From: an uncultured Aquimarina sp.
GTDB taxonomy: Bacteria > Bacteroidota > Bacteroidia > Flavobacteriales > Flavobacteriaceae
Direction of reading: 5' to 3'
Assembly (NCBI GenBank): GCA_947496555.1
Contig: CANMDH010000001.1
Span: 239,622 to 303,621, forward strand
DNA length: 64,000 nucleotides
Positions 41,041-52,259 of the stretch are shown here, in pieces. The notes beneath the pieces are model-generated. The model was not told the origin of the DNA. It did not search any database and saw nothing but the letters and a program-made list of their open reading frames with translations. Positions within the stretch are counted from its first letter, which is position 1. The number at the start of each line of letters is the position of its first letter. The position numbers and the translations under genes were made by a program.

Positions 41041-41745
41041 TTAAAAAAAACTTTCTTCCTTGGATGCTGGATCCTTAAGTTTTGTTTCTATAAAAAAGCT
41101 CGCAAAAAAGTAAATCCCTGATATTTCGGCAATATTAATAAGCACTGTAAAAACCCTGGAATAAAAATACAGCTCATTTACAGCTAATAAAGCATCTACA
41201 AACAGTGTACAACTTGCGGCAATAAACAAATAAAGCGATTTTTCATATCTATCAGTTACATAAATAATAAAACTAAAAGCCGAAAACATAAGCATACTTA
41301 TTATAATGAGTATAGCAAATGCGATAGAATTATTAATAATTGGCATGGTTAATTGTATAATCGAATATATCAGATAAAAAATAAGAATAACACTTATTAT
41401 CACAGGCGGTGATACTATTTTCCTGACTTTCAAATCTTCTTTGGAAATAAACTTTTTCAATAACAAGACGCATACTATGTAAAACACCGTTATTAATATC
41501 GCTATTATGTCAAAGTATTTTTGAAAATCAATATAAGTGAAGATATCTGTCGCAATAATCACGATCATACTTACAGGAAATAAAAGGCTTACCTTTTTGA
41601 CAGATTTGAGATACAAAATCATCAACGATATTGTAGCCAAAGGTTTAGTATAAATCAAGAGCCATTTATCGAAAAAAATAGCAACAAATATGACTATTGA
41701 AAAAGCAATATAAAAAAGCCAATATGTAATACTTACGTTTTTCAA
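41041..41745 (-). CDS. YhhN/TMEM86-like integral membrane protein, paralog 4
   Basis: 234 residues, same length as paralog 5 and the most similar to it (FFDK, KPL..ISL.ILY, FIS, RYEK, LFIAA.C). The start is TTG 41745. The motif positions read IATDIFT (Thr-Asp 66-67) and LFVDALLAVNELYF (Val-Asp 183-184), so both aspartates remain but the preceding small residues differ from GD/SD. The 66-bp spacers on both sides have equal length, though I see no sequence similarity between them. It is the second youngest-looking duplicate in the array. Function unknown; any enzyme activity is an open question. Confidence 0.65.
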   Translation of the reverse strand: MKNVSITYWLFYIAFSIVIFVAIFFDKWLLIYTKPLATISLMILYLKSVKKVSLLFPVSMIVIIATDIFTYIDFQKYFDIIAILITVFYIVCVLLLKKFISKEDLKVRKIVSPPVIISVILIFYLIYSIIQLTMPIINNSIAFAILIIISMLMFSAFSFIIYVTDRYEKSLYLFIAASCTLFVDALLAVNELYFYSRVFTVLINIAEISGIYFFASFFIETKLKDPASKEESFF

Positions 41746-41811
41746 AAAATCTTAATAGTTGCATAAAAGATTAAACAAGATACACATCTGACCTTAAAAT
41801 TGATTGATACT

Positions 41812-42540
41812 TTAAAAATAATCTTCTCCATTTGGCATTAACTTATGTTGTTCTATAAAGAATTTTATTAAGAAAAACTCTCCAGATATTTGCAAAAGAT
41901 TGCTCATAATAGTAAAAACTTCTACAGAGACATACAATTTATCAAGAGCCGTAAGGATATTGGAAATAAGAAAGCAAGAAGCTGTAACCATCAAAGAATA
42001 GCTCACAATTGTTCTGCTATTCAAATATATATAATAACAACAACCAATAAACAGAACAAAACATATAATTAACACGTTCAAAAATACCTTATTCTCACCA
42101 ACAGACGGAATAGGCATAATCAATTCTGCAACTGAAAGCACAACATAGATAATCAATATCATGGTAATTATCAATTGAGCAGTAAAAATCTTTTTTAGCC
42201 TTATTCTAATCTTTTGCAAACTCTTAAACAACAGGACTATATCCAAAATGTAATGTATCGACAGAAAAATTGTAATCCCTACAAAATGCTTCGAGAAATC
42301 TTTCATAGTTAGAATTTCGGATATCATAATCAATAGCATCGTCAATAAAACCAGGTAATTGATTTTTTTGGCTTTTACAACATATAAAAAACACAAAGAA
42401 ATAACCACAAATGGTTTTAAAAACACAACCATTTCTCTCGCAAAAATTGCCATTGACAGCGTCAATGCACTAAAAACATAAAACAAACTGTATGCTATTT
42501 TTTCTGTCTTCAACCTTGTCCCGTTATTCTTAAAACTCAA
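41812..42540 (-). CDS. YhhN/TMEM86-like integral membrane protein, paralog 3
   Basis: 242 residues, eight predicted helices, with a ~8-residue longer N-terminus (SFKNNGTRLKTEK). The KP pair is kept (FLKPFVVIS). The first motif reads IMISEILT (Ser-Glu 74-75) and the second CFLISNILTALDKLY (Ser-Asn 193-194), so the aspartates are replaced by Glu and Asn. The TTG start at 42540 overlaps the stop of paralog 2 as TTGA, which implies translational coupling. No signal peptide or soluble domain is present. Confidence 0.65.
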   Translation of the reverse strand: MSFKNNGTRLKTEKIAYSLFYVFSALTLSMAIFAREMVVFLKPFVVISLCFLYVVKAKKINYLVLLTMLLIMISEILTMKDFSKHFVGITIFLSIHYILDIVLLFKSLQKIRIRLKKIFTAQLIITMILIIYVVLSVAELIMPIPSVGENKVFLNVLIICFVLFIGCCYYIYLNSRTIVSYSLMVTASCFLISNILTALDKLYVSVEVFTIMSNLLQISGEFFLIKFFIEQHKLMPNGEDYF

Positions 42541-43232
42541 AATCCCTCAAACTCATCCGACTTGAGTTTTAAAGACTTTGCAACCATATAATTAACCAAA
42601 AAAATCATTGCCAAAGGCTCACAAACAAGCATAAGGATCTTTAACTCGTATGACTCCAAATAAAACGTATCAATTAACCACATATAGTCTCCAAAAGCAA
42701 AATTCAACATTGACAAGAAAAACCACAACGATTTTTCAGATCGAATATTTACATAATGCATTCCCCCCACCACCAACAAAATATATAGCAACAACAAATG
42801 AAGAAAACCAAGTAAATGCAAATCTTCCATTCCTTCTTTAAGCACCCTATATGCCAGAAAAAATATAACTGTATACAACAGCGTTCCTAACACTAATGTA
42901 AAAATATCCCTACTATTATAAACAAACGATTTATGGTTATAATACAGAAAATAAAATACCAAAACGAATATACCGATCTGTATAATAATCTGAGATTTTA
43001 TAACATTTTCGGTATTAAAAAATTCGAATAATTCTCCAAAAAGAAGAATGAAAAGAACAGTTAGATGAAATGCCTTTATTCTTTTTGTACTTATTAAGTA
43101 CCATAGAATTAAAAGTACTGTAAGTATTAAACCGGAATAGGTAGTTAAAAAAACATTCTTTAACACAAACCCCAATACCTGACCAATAACCAAAAAAGAA
43201 ATAAGAAATTTTAGTAATTTTCCTCCATTCAT
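42537..43232 (-). CDS. YhhN/TMEM86-like integral membrane protein, paralog 2
   Basis: 231 residues from ATG 43232. It aligns without gaps to paralog 1 over the second half: HYVNIRSEKSLWFFLSMLNFAFGD against QYVNVRSSQSLWFLIAVLNFVISD. Motif positions are LLFGELFE (Gly-Glu 66-67) and NFAFGDYMWLIDTFY (Gly-Asp 181-182). The KP pair is absent (TTYSGLILT). It may be partly functional or altered. A 131-bp spacer separates it from paralog 1, and its TGA overlaps the start of paralog 3. Confidence 0.65.
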   Translation of the reverse strand: MNGGKLLKFLISFLVIGQVLGFVLKNVFLTTYSGLILTVLLILWYLISTKRIKAFHLTVLFILLFGELFEFFNTENVIKSQIIIQIGIFVLVFYFLYYNHKSFVYNSRDIFTLVLGTLLYTVIFFLAYRVLKEGMEDLHLLGFLHLLLLYILLVVGGMHYVNIRSEKSLWFFLSMLNFAFGDYMWLIDTFYLESYELKILMLVCEPLAMIFLVNYMVAKSLKLKSDEFEGF

Positions 43233-43363
43233 TAAATTTTATTTGCACTCAAAGATTAATACTAATTAATTTTGAGTACTCCCCTGATTAACAATTGTGT
43301 AATTTCCCTTCCACAATATACTAAATTTTAAAAACAACTAAAACCTACAATAAAAATCGGAAA

Positions 43364-44049
43364 TTATATATTCTTTAATTTTAATGAAGTTGGGCTAGAA
43401 ATTTTGAACTGTATCAGAAAAAAAACAGCCAATAATTGATAGATCGAATTTATGATTTCGAATTCAATTGAAGCAATGTAAAACCTGTTTAAAGCAAAAC
43501 AAGAGTCACTAATTACAAAATTTAAAACAGCAATCAAAAACCAAAGGGATTGAGATGATCTAACGTTTACATATTGAAAGACCGCTCCCATAAAAAGCAA
43601 ATACAGTATTATCAAATAACTAACCCCGTATGGACGAATATCACCCATAGCTCCTTCAACAGCATTATAAATTTCGTAAACTATATAAGTCCACGCTACA
43701 AAAAAAACAACTAAATACATAATATCTGTATTACTGTAATCTATGGGAGTATAATTTTTGTATAAATAATAAAACAGTATTAAATAGCAAATGGCATAGC
43801 TTAAAAGAACATACATAAAACTATTGTTTACGTCTGTGAGCAAAAAAATATCTCCAAGAAAGCAAAGTAATAGTATTACAAGAAATAAGCCTTCCGCTTT
43901 TTTTACATTAAACCAATACAACATAAAAAACAAAGGTACTGTGGTCGACTTTACGTATAATTCTAGTTCTGCCCATTGCATAGCAGTACTTAGAATACAA
44001 AGTCCTCCTGCAATTATCAATAATATTTTAATAAGTGTTCTTATTTTCA

Positions 44050-44050
<1 letters not shown>
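43364..44050 (-). CDS. YhhN/TMEM86 (lysoplasmalogenase-like) integral membrane protein, paralog 1
   Basis: 228 residues, about eight helices. Both acidic motifs of the YhhN family are intact: LLCFLGDIFLL (Gly66-Asp67) and NFVISDSCFALNRFY (Ser181-Asp182). This makes it the member most like true YhhN proteins, relatives of the TMEM86 enzymes that hydrolyse the vinyl-ether bond of lysoplasmalogens. Whether this organism makes plasmalogens is not visible, so the reaction is only a family-level guess. The ATG (44050) shares one base with the ligA stop (TAATG), so translation is coupled to ligA. Four diverged copies follow. Confidence 0.7.
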
Positions 44051-46059
<2,009 letters not shown>

Positions 46060-46175
46060 CTACCCGAGTACCTGGTATAAATTTCTGCGTTTTTTAAAAT
46101 CAACTCTAAATTTATGAAAGAATGCTTCAAGTAGCAATTGATATAACTTTATGATATTGCTATCTGTGAAACATT

Positions 46176-46766
46176 TTAGGTTCTATCTAACTTCAACCAT
46201 TTTGGCACCTGTACAGGTTTAAAAGCTCTCATTTTTTCTATAAGTCGATCAATATCGTCATCTACTAATAATAACTCATAATTCTCCATCTTTAAAAAAC
46301 CTCTTCGCACCATATTTTCAAGTAGCCCCAAAAGGTCATCATAAAACCCTCCTATGTTTAACAATGCAATTGGTTTTTGATGTAATCCTAATTGAGACCA
46401 AGTAATAATTTCAAAGAGTTCTTCTAAGGTTCCAAATCCGCCTGGAAGGGTAATAAACCCATCGCTAAGTTCATGCATTTTCATCTTTCGTTCATGCATG
46501 TTATTGGTAGTAATCAATTCGCTTAATCCTTGGTGAACTACTTCTTTAAGTTTGAGAAATTCTGGTATTACGCCTATTACTTTCCCTTTGTGTTTCATTG
46601 CTCCCATGGCGACCTGTCCCATAACGCCTATTTTGGCGGCTCCGTATACTAATGCTATATCCTTTTGTGCAAGTTTTTCTCCTAGTAAAAAGGCTTCTGC
46701 AATTACATGGGTATCATTTCCTTCACTACTTCCACAAAACACACAAATTGAATCTAGTTTATTCAT
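46176..46766 (-). CDS. LOG-family protein (cytokinin riboside phosphoribohydrolase-like)
   Basis: 196 residues, Rossmann-like fold. The family signature PGGFGTLEELFEIITW is complete, with the catalytic-type Glu in the PGGxGTxxE motif. The opening is SICVFCGSSEGND and the next motif is ALVYGAAKIGVMGQVAMGAM. Members release free base from nucleoside monophosphates such as AMP or cytokinin ribotides. The physiological substrate in this bacterium is unknown. It lies 3 bp after prmC on the same strand and is probably cotranscribed with GNAT and prmC. Confidence 0.93.
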   Translation of the reverse strand: MNKLDSICVFCGSSEGNDTHVIAEAFLLGEKLAQKDIALVYGAAKIGVMGQVAMGAMKHKGKVIGVIPEFLKLKEVVHQGLSELITTNNMHERKMKMHELSDGFITLPGGFGTLEELFEIITWSQLGLHQKPIALLNIGGFYDDLLGLLENMVRRGFLKMENYELLLVDDDIDRLIEKMRAFKPVQVPKWLKLDRT

Positions 46767-46769
46767 ATC

Positions 46770-47630
46770 TTATATATTTTTGTTAAAACGAGCACGTATC
46801 ATTCGCTCGTTACCATATAAATCTCTACGCAATACTACAGAACCATACCCTAAAGATTTAATCATATCAACGGTTTCTGATCCTAAGTACTGATTAATTT
46901 CAAAATACAAGCATCCCCCTGGTGTTAATCTCCTCTTAGACAATTTGGTAATCTTATTATAAAAAATTAGAGGATCAAAATCCGAAACAAACAAAGCCTG
47001 ATGAGGCTCATTATGCAATACATTTGGCTTGATCTCCTTTTTTTCTAATGCTCTTACATAAGGCGGATTAGAAACGATAACATCAAAATCTTGAAACAAA
47101 TCTTCAGCTCCTAGTATATCTTCTTGAATAAATTTTACCGACACTCCGTTTTGTTTTGCATTTTCTTTTGCTACTTCAATTGCTTTTTCTGAAATATCCA
47201 TAGCATAAACCTGCGCATTAGGTAAATTCTTGGCCAGGGAAATTGCAATACAACCGCTGCCGGTGCCTACATCAAGAATGTTTACACTATTGTTTTTGTT
47301 CTTCTGATCTTTAAGAATCCAATCCACCAACTCTTCGGTTTCTGGTCTTGGGATAAGTACGTGCTTATTAACTATAAATGATAAACCATAAAAATAAGTA
47401 TGTCCCAAAATATATTGAATGGGCTCTTGATCCATAAGCCTTCTTTTTGCCTTTTCAAATTGATCAATTTCTTTAACGGGCAACTCTTTTTCAAGATTCA
47501 TTGCAACATCTACCCTACTAAGATTTAAAATTTTTTCAGATAGCATATAAAAAAACGGCAGGAACTCTTCGGGTTCATAAATTTCTGATAAAGAATTGGC
47601 GAAATCTGTTCTAATATCTTTTACTTTCAA
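46770..47630 (-). CDS. prmC: Peptide chain release factor N5-glutamine methyltransferase
   Basis: 286 residues. The SAM motif is ILDVGTGSGCIAISLAKN. The active-site motif is NPPY in FDVIVSNPPYVRALEK, which places the release-factor glutamine. The N-terminal helical domain (LKVKDIRTDFANSLSEIYEPEE) fits the family. The ATG at 47675 overlaps the GNAT gene by 34 bp. The TTG at 47630 gives an opening (L/M-KVKDIRTDF) that matches other PrmC proteins and lies after the GNAT stop, so I prefer it. The enzyme methylates the GGQ motif of RF1/RF2. Confidence 0.9.
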   Translation of the reverse strand: MKVKDIRTDFANSLSEIYEPEEFLPFFYMLSEKILNLSRVDVAMNLEKELPVKEIDQFEKAKRRLMDQEPIQYILGHTYFYGLSFIVNKHVLIPRPETEELVDWILKDQKNKNNSVNILDVGTGSGCIAISLAKNLPNAQVYAMDISEKAIEVAKENAKQNGVSVKFIQEDILGAEDLFQDFDVIVSNPPYVRALEKKEIKPNVLHNEPHQALFVSDFDPLIFYNKITKLSKRRLTPGGCLYFEINQYLGSETVDMIKSLGYGSVVLRRDLYGNERMIRARFNKNI

Positions 47631-47641
47631 TGTTCTTGTTT

Positions 47642-48130
47642 TTAATCCAAATCTTTTATCATCCAGGCTTGGCAACTATAATGACCTGTATCCCCTCTAG
47701 GCCCCTCTAACTCTGTGAAACCAACTTTTTTATATAATTTTCTTGCTGCTTTCATATAAGGCATCGTTTCTAAATAACATTTGGAATATCCTTGTTTTTT
47801 AGCAAAATCCAAACATAAATTAATCATTTCATGTCCAACACCTTTACCCCTGGCTACAGGTAAGAAATACATTTTTTGGAGTTCACACGTATCTGTATCC
47901 CCATTCTCTAGCGGAGCTATACCACCTCCTCCAATGATTTCTCCCTTTTCTTCAACTACAAAATAAGAGTGTCTTGGATGATCATAGGCCTCAAACATCA
48001 TATCCAGTGAAGTATCTTCGTAAGCAGTACCAATTTTGGGGACACCCATTTCTAACAAAACATCTCTTATAACTTGGGCAATTACTTCATTGTCTTTGCG
48101 TTTTATTGTTCGGATTTTTATTGCTCCCAT
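47642..48130 (-). CDS. GNAT-family N-acetyltransferase
   Basis: 162 residues. The acetyl-CoA pyrophosphate-binding motif is VARGKGVGHEMINLCLDFAKKQG, and the core strand pattern before it (YFVVEEKGEIIGGGGIAPLENG) and after it (CYLETMPYMKAARKLYKKVGFTEL) fits. The acceptor is unknown. It is the first gene of a minus-strand run followed by prmC and LOG, and its stop overlaps the longer prmC frame. It is divergent from the LEA-type lipoprotein gene at 48259, with the promoter of that gene in its first codons. Confidence 0.9.
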   Translation of the reverse strand: MGAIKIRTIKRKDNEVIAQVIRDVLLEMGVPKIGTAYEDTSLDMMFEAYDHPRHSYFVVEEKGEIIGGGGIAPLENGDTDTCELQKMYFLPVARGKGVGHEMINLCLDFAKKQGYSKCYLETMPYMKAARKLYKKVGFTELEGPRGDTGHYSCQAWMIKDLD

Positions 48131-48152
48131 TATATTTTAAATACTACTTTTG
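48121..48152 (+). promoter_or_regulatory. Promoter of the LEA-ribD-HAD-EamA-YigZ operon
   Basis: TTG (48121-48123) is followed after 21 bp by TACTTTTG (48145-48152), both matching the Bacteroidetes consensus. The leader to ATG 48259 would be about 100 nt. The -33 element lies in the first codons of the divergent GNAT gene. Confidence 0.45.
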
Positions 48153-48258
48153 CCTTTGATTCTATAATTGCTTTGTCGATTGGTTTCTTATAGAATTTGA
48201 ATAGAAAATAAATCTCTGTAATGATATTGAAATATACGCTAAATCTAACAAGGAATCA

Positions 48259-48720
48259 ATGAAGAAATTTCTATTATTATCAACAATATTTATGCTTCTT
48301 ACAGCATGCACTTTTTCAGAAAAACCAAAATTCAAATACATTGACAACCTGGAGGTTAAGAATATAGGTTTGCGTAAAGTAACGTTAAAAGCAGATGCAA
48401 TTTTCAACAACCCAAATCATTTAAAAGGGACACTATCTATTGACAGCATTCATGTTTTTGTTGATAACGTTAAAGTAGGAACTATTTTGTCTCAAGAGTT
48501 TGATGTTCCTGCACAAAATGAATTTGCCATTCCACTTGAAGGCTCGTTTTCCCTTTCAAAAATATACGAAGAGAACAAAAGCAGTCTTCTAGGAAGTGTA
48601 CTCAAGGCGATCCAAACCGATTCACTTGATGTAAAATATCAAGGTGTAATACGGTACCACTTAGGTAGTTTTTCTTACCCTTACAAAGTTGATAAACAGC
48701 AAAAAGTGAGTGTGAAATAA
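48259..48720 (+). CDS. LEA type 2 (LEA14-like) lipoprotein
   Basis: 153 residues. The lipoprotein signal is KKFLLLSTIFMLLTAC with Cys17. The mature part (FKYIDNLEVKNIGLRKVTLKADAIFNNPNHLKGTLSIDSIHVFVDN, read in strands) has the pattern of an LEA14/WHy-like beta sandwich, including the conserved NPN. The family is thought to protect or organise envelope material, and a defined function is lacking. Its stop is one base from the GTG start of ribD, so the genes are coupled. Confidence 0.8.
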   Translation: MKKFLLLSTIFMLLTACTFSEKPKFKYIDNLEVKNIGLRKVTLKADAIFNNPNHLKGTLSIDSIHVFVDNVKVGTILSQEFDVPAQNEFAIPLEGSFSLSKIYEENKSSLLGSVLKAIQTDSLDVKYQGVIRYHLGSFSYPYKVDKQQKVSVK

Positions 48721-48721
48721 A

Positions 48722-49765
48722 GTGAATCTACATGATAAATACATACAACGATGTATTCAACTAGCCAAAAACGGCTTAGGAACAACGTATCCAAATCCCA
48801 TGGTAGGCAGTATTATTGTTTACAATGATAAGATCATTGGCGAAGGTTGGCATTTTAAGGCTGGTGGACCACATGCCGAAGTAAATGCGATACAATCTGT
48901 AAAGAACCAATCCTTGCTAAAAGATGCTACCATTTATGTGAGCCTTGAACCCTGCAGTCATTATGGAAAAACTCCTCCTTGTAGTGATCTTATCATAGAA
49001 AAAGGAATTAAGAAAGTGGTTATTGGCACGATTGACCCCTTTGCCCAGGTATCGGGAGCCGGAATCCAAAAATCAATGAATGCGGGTTGCGATGTTATAG
49101 TTGGTGTACTTGAAAAGGAATGTCATGAATTAAATAAAAGGTTTTTTACGTTCCATACCAAAAAGCGCCCATACATTATCCTAAAATGGGCCGAAACCAA
49201 AGATCGCTTTATTGCCCCTAACTACAACAATGAAAGAGAACCTGTCTGGATTACAAATAAATATTCTAGACAGTTAGTTCATAAATGGCGTGCAGAAGAA
49301 CAAGCAATTTTGGTGGGCAATCAAACCGTAATTAAAGATAATCCGAAACTTACTACCAGAGATTGGTGTGGAGAGCACCCAACTAGGATAGTTATTGACA
49401 GGTCAGGGAAAATTTCAAAAGAATCGTTTGTTTTGGACAAAACAACGCAAACAATTATTATTACCTCAGAAAAGTTCAAAAAAGAAAATAGCGACAATCT
49501 CATTTATGAAGTGATGGATTCAAAAACTGAAGAAGTACAGCAAATTTGTGATATTCTTTATCGCTATAACATTCAATCCGTCATTATTGAAGGAGGCACA
49601 TTCACAATCCAGTCATTTATCGACAAAAACCTTTGGGACGAAGCCCGTGTTTTTGAAGGAAACACTACTTTTGAAACCGGAATCAAAGCCCCTGTTTTTA
49701 TTGGAAACTTGGTAGCTGAGAAAAAAATTATCAATGACACATTAAAGGTGTATCGAAATGATTAA
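48722..49765 (+). CDS. ribD: Bifunctional riboflavin biosynthesis deaminase/reductase RibD
   Basis: 347 residues. The N-terminal deaminase has the zinc motif HAEVNAI and PCSHYGKTPPC (His plus two Cys, with the catalytic Glu). The C-terminal reductase has RPYIILKWAETKDRFIAP, ILVGNQTVIKDNPKLTTR and SVIIEGGTFTIQSFI. It deaminates and then reduces the pyrimidine intermediate of riboflavin synthesis. The start is GTG 48722, matching the family start NLHDKYIQRCIQLAKNGLG. Its last 8 bp overlap the HAD gene. Confidence 0.96.
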   Translation: MNLHDKYIQRCIQLAKNGLGTTYPNPMVGSIIVYNDKIIGEGWHFKAGGPHAEVNAIQSVKNQSLLKDATIYVSLEPCSHYGKTPPCSDLIIEKGIKKVVIGTIDPFAQVSGAGIQKSMNAGCDVIVGVLEKECHELNKRFFTFHTKKRPYIILKWAETKDRFIAPNYNNEREPVWITNKYSRQLVHKWRAEEQAILVGNQTVIKDNPKLTTRDWCGEHPTRIVIDRSGKISKESFVLDKTTQTIIITSEKFKKENSDNLIYEVMDSKTEEVQQICDILYRYNIQSVIIEGGTFTIQSFIDKNLWDEARVFEGNTTFETGIKAPVFIGNLVAEKKIINDTLKVYRND

Positions 49766-50366
49766 AAATATAATTTTTGACTTTGGTGATGTCTTCCTTA
49801 ACCTAGACAAAACGGCTACACTTAAGGAGCTTTCTAAGCTGGGTGATTTTCCAATTCCCTCAAGAATACAGGAAATAAATAACCTTTATGAGATTGGAAA
49901 AATATCTACAACCGAATTTCTTGAAAACTATCAAAAAATGTTTCCAAATGCTTCAACACAAAATCTTATTGAAGCGTGGAATGCTATTTTACTTGATTTT
50001 CCCAAATATCGATTAGATTTCCTTCAAGATTTGGCTTTAAAACAAGATTACAAACTCATCCTTTTAAGCAATACCAACGAATTGCATATCAATTGGGTTA
50101 AAGAAAATATTTCATTTTACGAAACATTCAAATCATGTTTTGATTCGTTTTATCTTTCACACGAGATCCATTTAAGAAAACCAAATAGCGATATTTTTGA
50201 ATTTGTTTTAGAACAACATAAAATAACCACTAACCACACCATTTTTATCGACGACACTAAAGAAAACACGGATTCAGCGGCAAAACTTGGGATTCACACA
50301 TGGAACAACAATCCAAAAACTGAAGATATCACTAACTTATTTACTATAAAATCTGATTTATTTTGA
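49758..50366 (+). CDS. HAD-family hydrolase (YihX-like phosphatase)
   Basis: 202 residues. Motif I is IIFDFGDVFLNLD, with the nucleophile Asp in DFGD and Gly in place of the usual second Asp, as in YihX-like phosphatases. Motif II is ILLSNTNELH, motif III includes the Lys in HLRKPNSDIF, and motif IV is FIDDTKENTDSAAKLG. A helical cap is inserted after motif I. It probably dephosphorylates a sugar phosphate or nucleotide. It overlaps ribD by 8 bp and EamA by 4 bp (TTGA). The proximity to ribD hints at the flavin-precursor phosphatase missing from the riboflavin pathway, which is a guess. Confidence 0.9.
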   Translation: MIKNIIFDFGDVFLNLDKTATLKELSKLGDFPIPSRIQEINNLYEIGKISTTEFLENYQKMFPNASTQNLIEAWNAILLDFPKYRLDFLQDLALKQDYKLILLSNTNELHINWVKENISFYETFKSCFDSFYLSHEIHLRKPNSDIFEFVLEQHKITTNHTIFIDDTKENTDSAAKLGIHTWNNNPKTEDITNLFTIKSDLF

Positions 50367-51232
50367 TCTATCTAATCCTAAGCGTCTTAGCATCAAGTTT
50401 GATTTTTATAATCTTCAAGCTTTTCTCTAAATACAATGTAGACACCTTACAGGCAATCATTATAAACTATGTGGTAGCCTGTATCTCAGGAATTATTGCA
50501 TACACAGAACCTATAGAAATTACAGCTCTTTCGAAGCAAGGTTGGTTCTATGGAGCAATTGCTTTGGGAGTTATTTTTATAACTGTATTTAACCTAATGG
50601 CCATCACCACACAAAGAAATGGCTTATCTGTTGCGGCCGTTGCTACCAAAATGAGCTTGGCAATACCCATTATATTTGGAATTATTATTTATAAAGAGAG
50701 TACAGGCATCTTAAAAATGACCGGAATTTTGATTGCCCTTGTAGCGGTTTATCTCACCTCTATGAAAACAGGCCAGGGTACTTCGATCATAAAAAAGACC
50801 TTAATTTTCCCGTTATTAGTATTTATTGGAAGTGGAATCATTGATACCAGCCTCAAGTTTTTTGAAACCCATCATGTATCCAAAAACGACGTACCCATTT
50901 TTTCTGCTACCATTTTTGGTTTTGCCGCTATAGTAGGTATTTTTACGTTACTTTATAAAAGAATTACAGGAACCTTAAAGATCTCTTTAAAAAATATTAT
51001 TGCGGGTATTGGCTTAGGTGTTCCTAACTATTTTTCAATTTATTTTTTGATAAAAGCGTTACGACATGAAAACATGGATAGCTCAACAGTGTTCACTATT
51101 AACAATGTAGCTATCCTTTTAGTTTCTACTCTTGCAGGCATCTTGTTTTTCAAAGAAAAATTAAACTTGAAAAATTGGATAGGTATTGTTTTAGCTGTAC
51201 TCAGTATAATTTTGGTAGCCTTTTCTATATAA
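50363..51232 (+). CDS. EamA-family transporter (DMT superfamily)
   Basis: 289 residues, ten hydrophobic helices in two EamA repeats (first half to ~140, second from ~150). Helices such as AIIINYVVACISGIIAY, WFYGAIALGVIFITVFNLMA and VFTINNVAILLVSTLAGILFFKEKLNLKNWIGIVLAV are typical. The start is TTG 50363, overlapping the HAD stop. It probably exports or imports a metabolite. The substrate cannot be read from sequence. Confidence 0.9.
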   Translation: MIYLILSVLASSLIFIIFKLFSKYNVDTLQAIIINYVVACISGIIAYTEPIEITALSKQGWFYGAIALGVIFITVFNLMAITTQRNGLSVAAVATKMSLAIPIIFGIIIYKESTGILKMTGILIALVAVYLTSMKTGQGTSIIKKTLIFPLLVFIGSGIIDTSLKFFETHHVSKNDVPIFSATIFGFAAIVGIFTLLYKRITGTLKISLKNIIAGIGLGVPNYFSIYFLIKALRHENMDSSTVFTINNVAILLVSTLAGILFFKEKLNLKNWIGIVLAVLSIILVAFSI

Positions 51233-51243
51233 ACAACATTTAT

Positions 51244-51858
51244 TTGGAAATAAAAGACACATACAAAACCATTAGTAGTCCAGGAGAAGAAGTTCTATTT
51301 AAAGATCGTAACAGTAAATTCTTTGGATATACTTTTCCAACCTCTTCTGAAGAAGAAATTAAAAAAATCATCGAATCTTTAAAAAAACAACACCATTCTG
51401 CCAGACATTGGTGCTACGCCTGGCAAATAGGAACAGAAAATATACGATATCGTACAAATGATGATGGAGAGCCATCAAACTCTGCCGGGCAACCAATTTA
51501 TGGGCAAATACAGTCTTTTGAAGTAACTAATATTCTAATTGTCGTTGTGCGTTACTTTGGGGGAGTTAAATTAGGAGTAGGTGGATTGATTAATGCCTAC
51601 AGAACTGCAGCACAATTGGCGCTTGAAGCCTCTCAAATCGTAGAAAGAACCATTAATATTAATTACTGCATCACCTTTGAATATAAGGACATGAATAAGG
51701 TAATGCGTATTATCAAAGAAAATAACTTAAGCATTACAAAACAAGAACTCGAATTAAACTGTAAAATTTATATTTTGGTAAGAAAAAAAGCGGCAGACAA
51801 AATAAAAGAGGTTTTTTCCCCGTTGTATGAAATAAAAATTGACAGATTAGAAAGTTAA
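51244..51858 (+). CDS. YigZ/IMPACT-family protein
   Basis: 204 residues from TTG 51244, just after the EamA stop; a longer frame from 51175 overlaps EamA and is rejected. The IMPACT domain (about 15-125) has DRNSKFFGYTFP, ARHWCYAWQIG, DDGEPSNSAGQPI and VVVRYFGGVKLGVGGLINAYR. A ferredoxin-like C-terminal domain follows (DUF1949-type). The bacterial family is poorly understood; the eukaryotic relative IMPACT regulates translation via GCN1. Its stop overlaps the stop of the convergent thioesterase by 4 bp. Confidence 0.93.
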   Translation: MEIKDTYKTISSPGEEVLFKDRNSKFFGYTFPTSSEEEIKKIIESLKKQHHSARHWCYAWQIGTENIRYRTNDDGEPSNSAGQPIYGQIQSFEVTNILIVVVRYFGGVKLGVGGLINAYRTAAQLALEASQIVERTININYCITFEYKDMNKVMRIIKENNLSITKQELELNCKIYILVRKKAADKIKEVFSPLYEIKIDRLES

Positions 51859-52259
51859 TGGTTTTTTATTTTTTCCGTTAAATAAGAAGGACAGAGAATC
51901 GGTTTTCTTGTGTTACTATCAACAAAGACAAGGGTTGTAGAAGCTATTGTTAATAATTCTTGATGTTGATTGAAAATTTCGTAGTCGAAAACAATTCGCA
52001 CTGTAGGAATTTTCTTCAGCGAAGTTTTAACAGTCAATTCATCGTCGAAGAAAGCAGATTTCTTAAATTTAAGGTCTAAAGTAAACACAGGAAGCATAAT
52101 ACCATTTTCTTCCATTGATCTATAGGAAATCCCAAGTCGGGATAACCAGTCAATTCTTGCTAACTCTAAGTATTGAGCGTAATTTCCGTGATGGACTATA
52201 CCCATTTGGTCAGTTTCGGAATATCGTACTTTTAGTTTGGTTTCTGAGTTGATTAACAT
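51855..52259 (-). CDS. Acyl-CoA thioesterase, hotdog fold (YbgC-like)
   Basis: 134 residues. The motif VRYSETDQMGIVHHGNYAQYLELARIDW is the 4HBT/YbgC signature with the catalytic-type Asp (ETDQMG) and HHGNY. The rest (LDLKFKKSAFFDDELTVKTSL, RIVFDYEIFNQHQELLTIASTTLVFVD) is the hotdog sheet. It is divergent from dnaA, a pairing I recognise in Flavobacteriaceae. It probably hydrolyses short acyl-CoAs or acts with phospholipid synthesis. A distinct hotdog protein lies at 11308. Confidence 0.9.
   Translation of the reverse strand: MLINSETKLKVRYSETDQMGIVHHGNYAQYLELARIDWLSRLGISYRSMEENGIMLPVFTLDLKFKKSAFFDDELTVKTSLKKIPTVRIVFDYEIFNQHQELLTIASTTLVFVDSNTRKPILCPSYLTEKIKNH

Noticed and set aside
40975-41811. 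Equal 66-bp spacers as copies of one promoter
   Set aside because: The two spacers have the same length but show no convincing sequence match.
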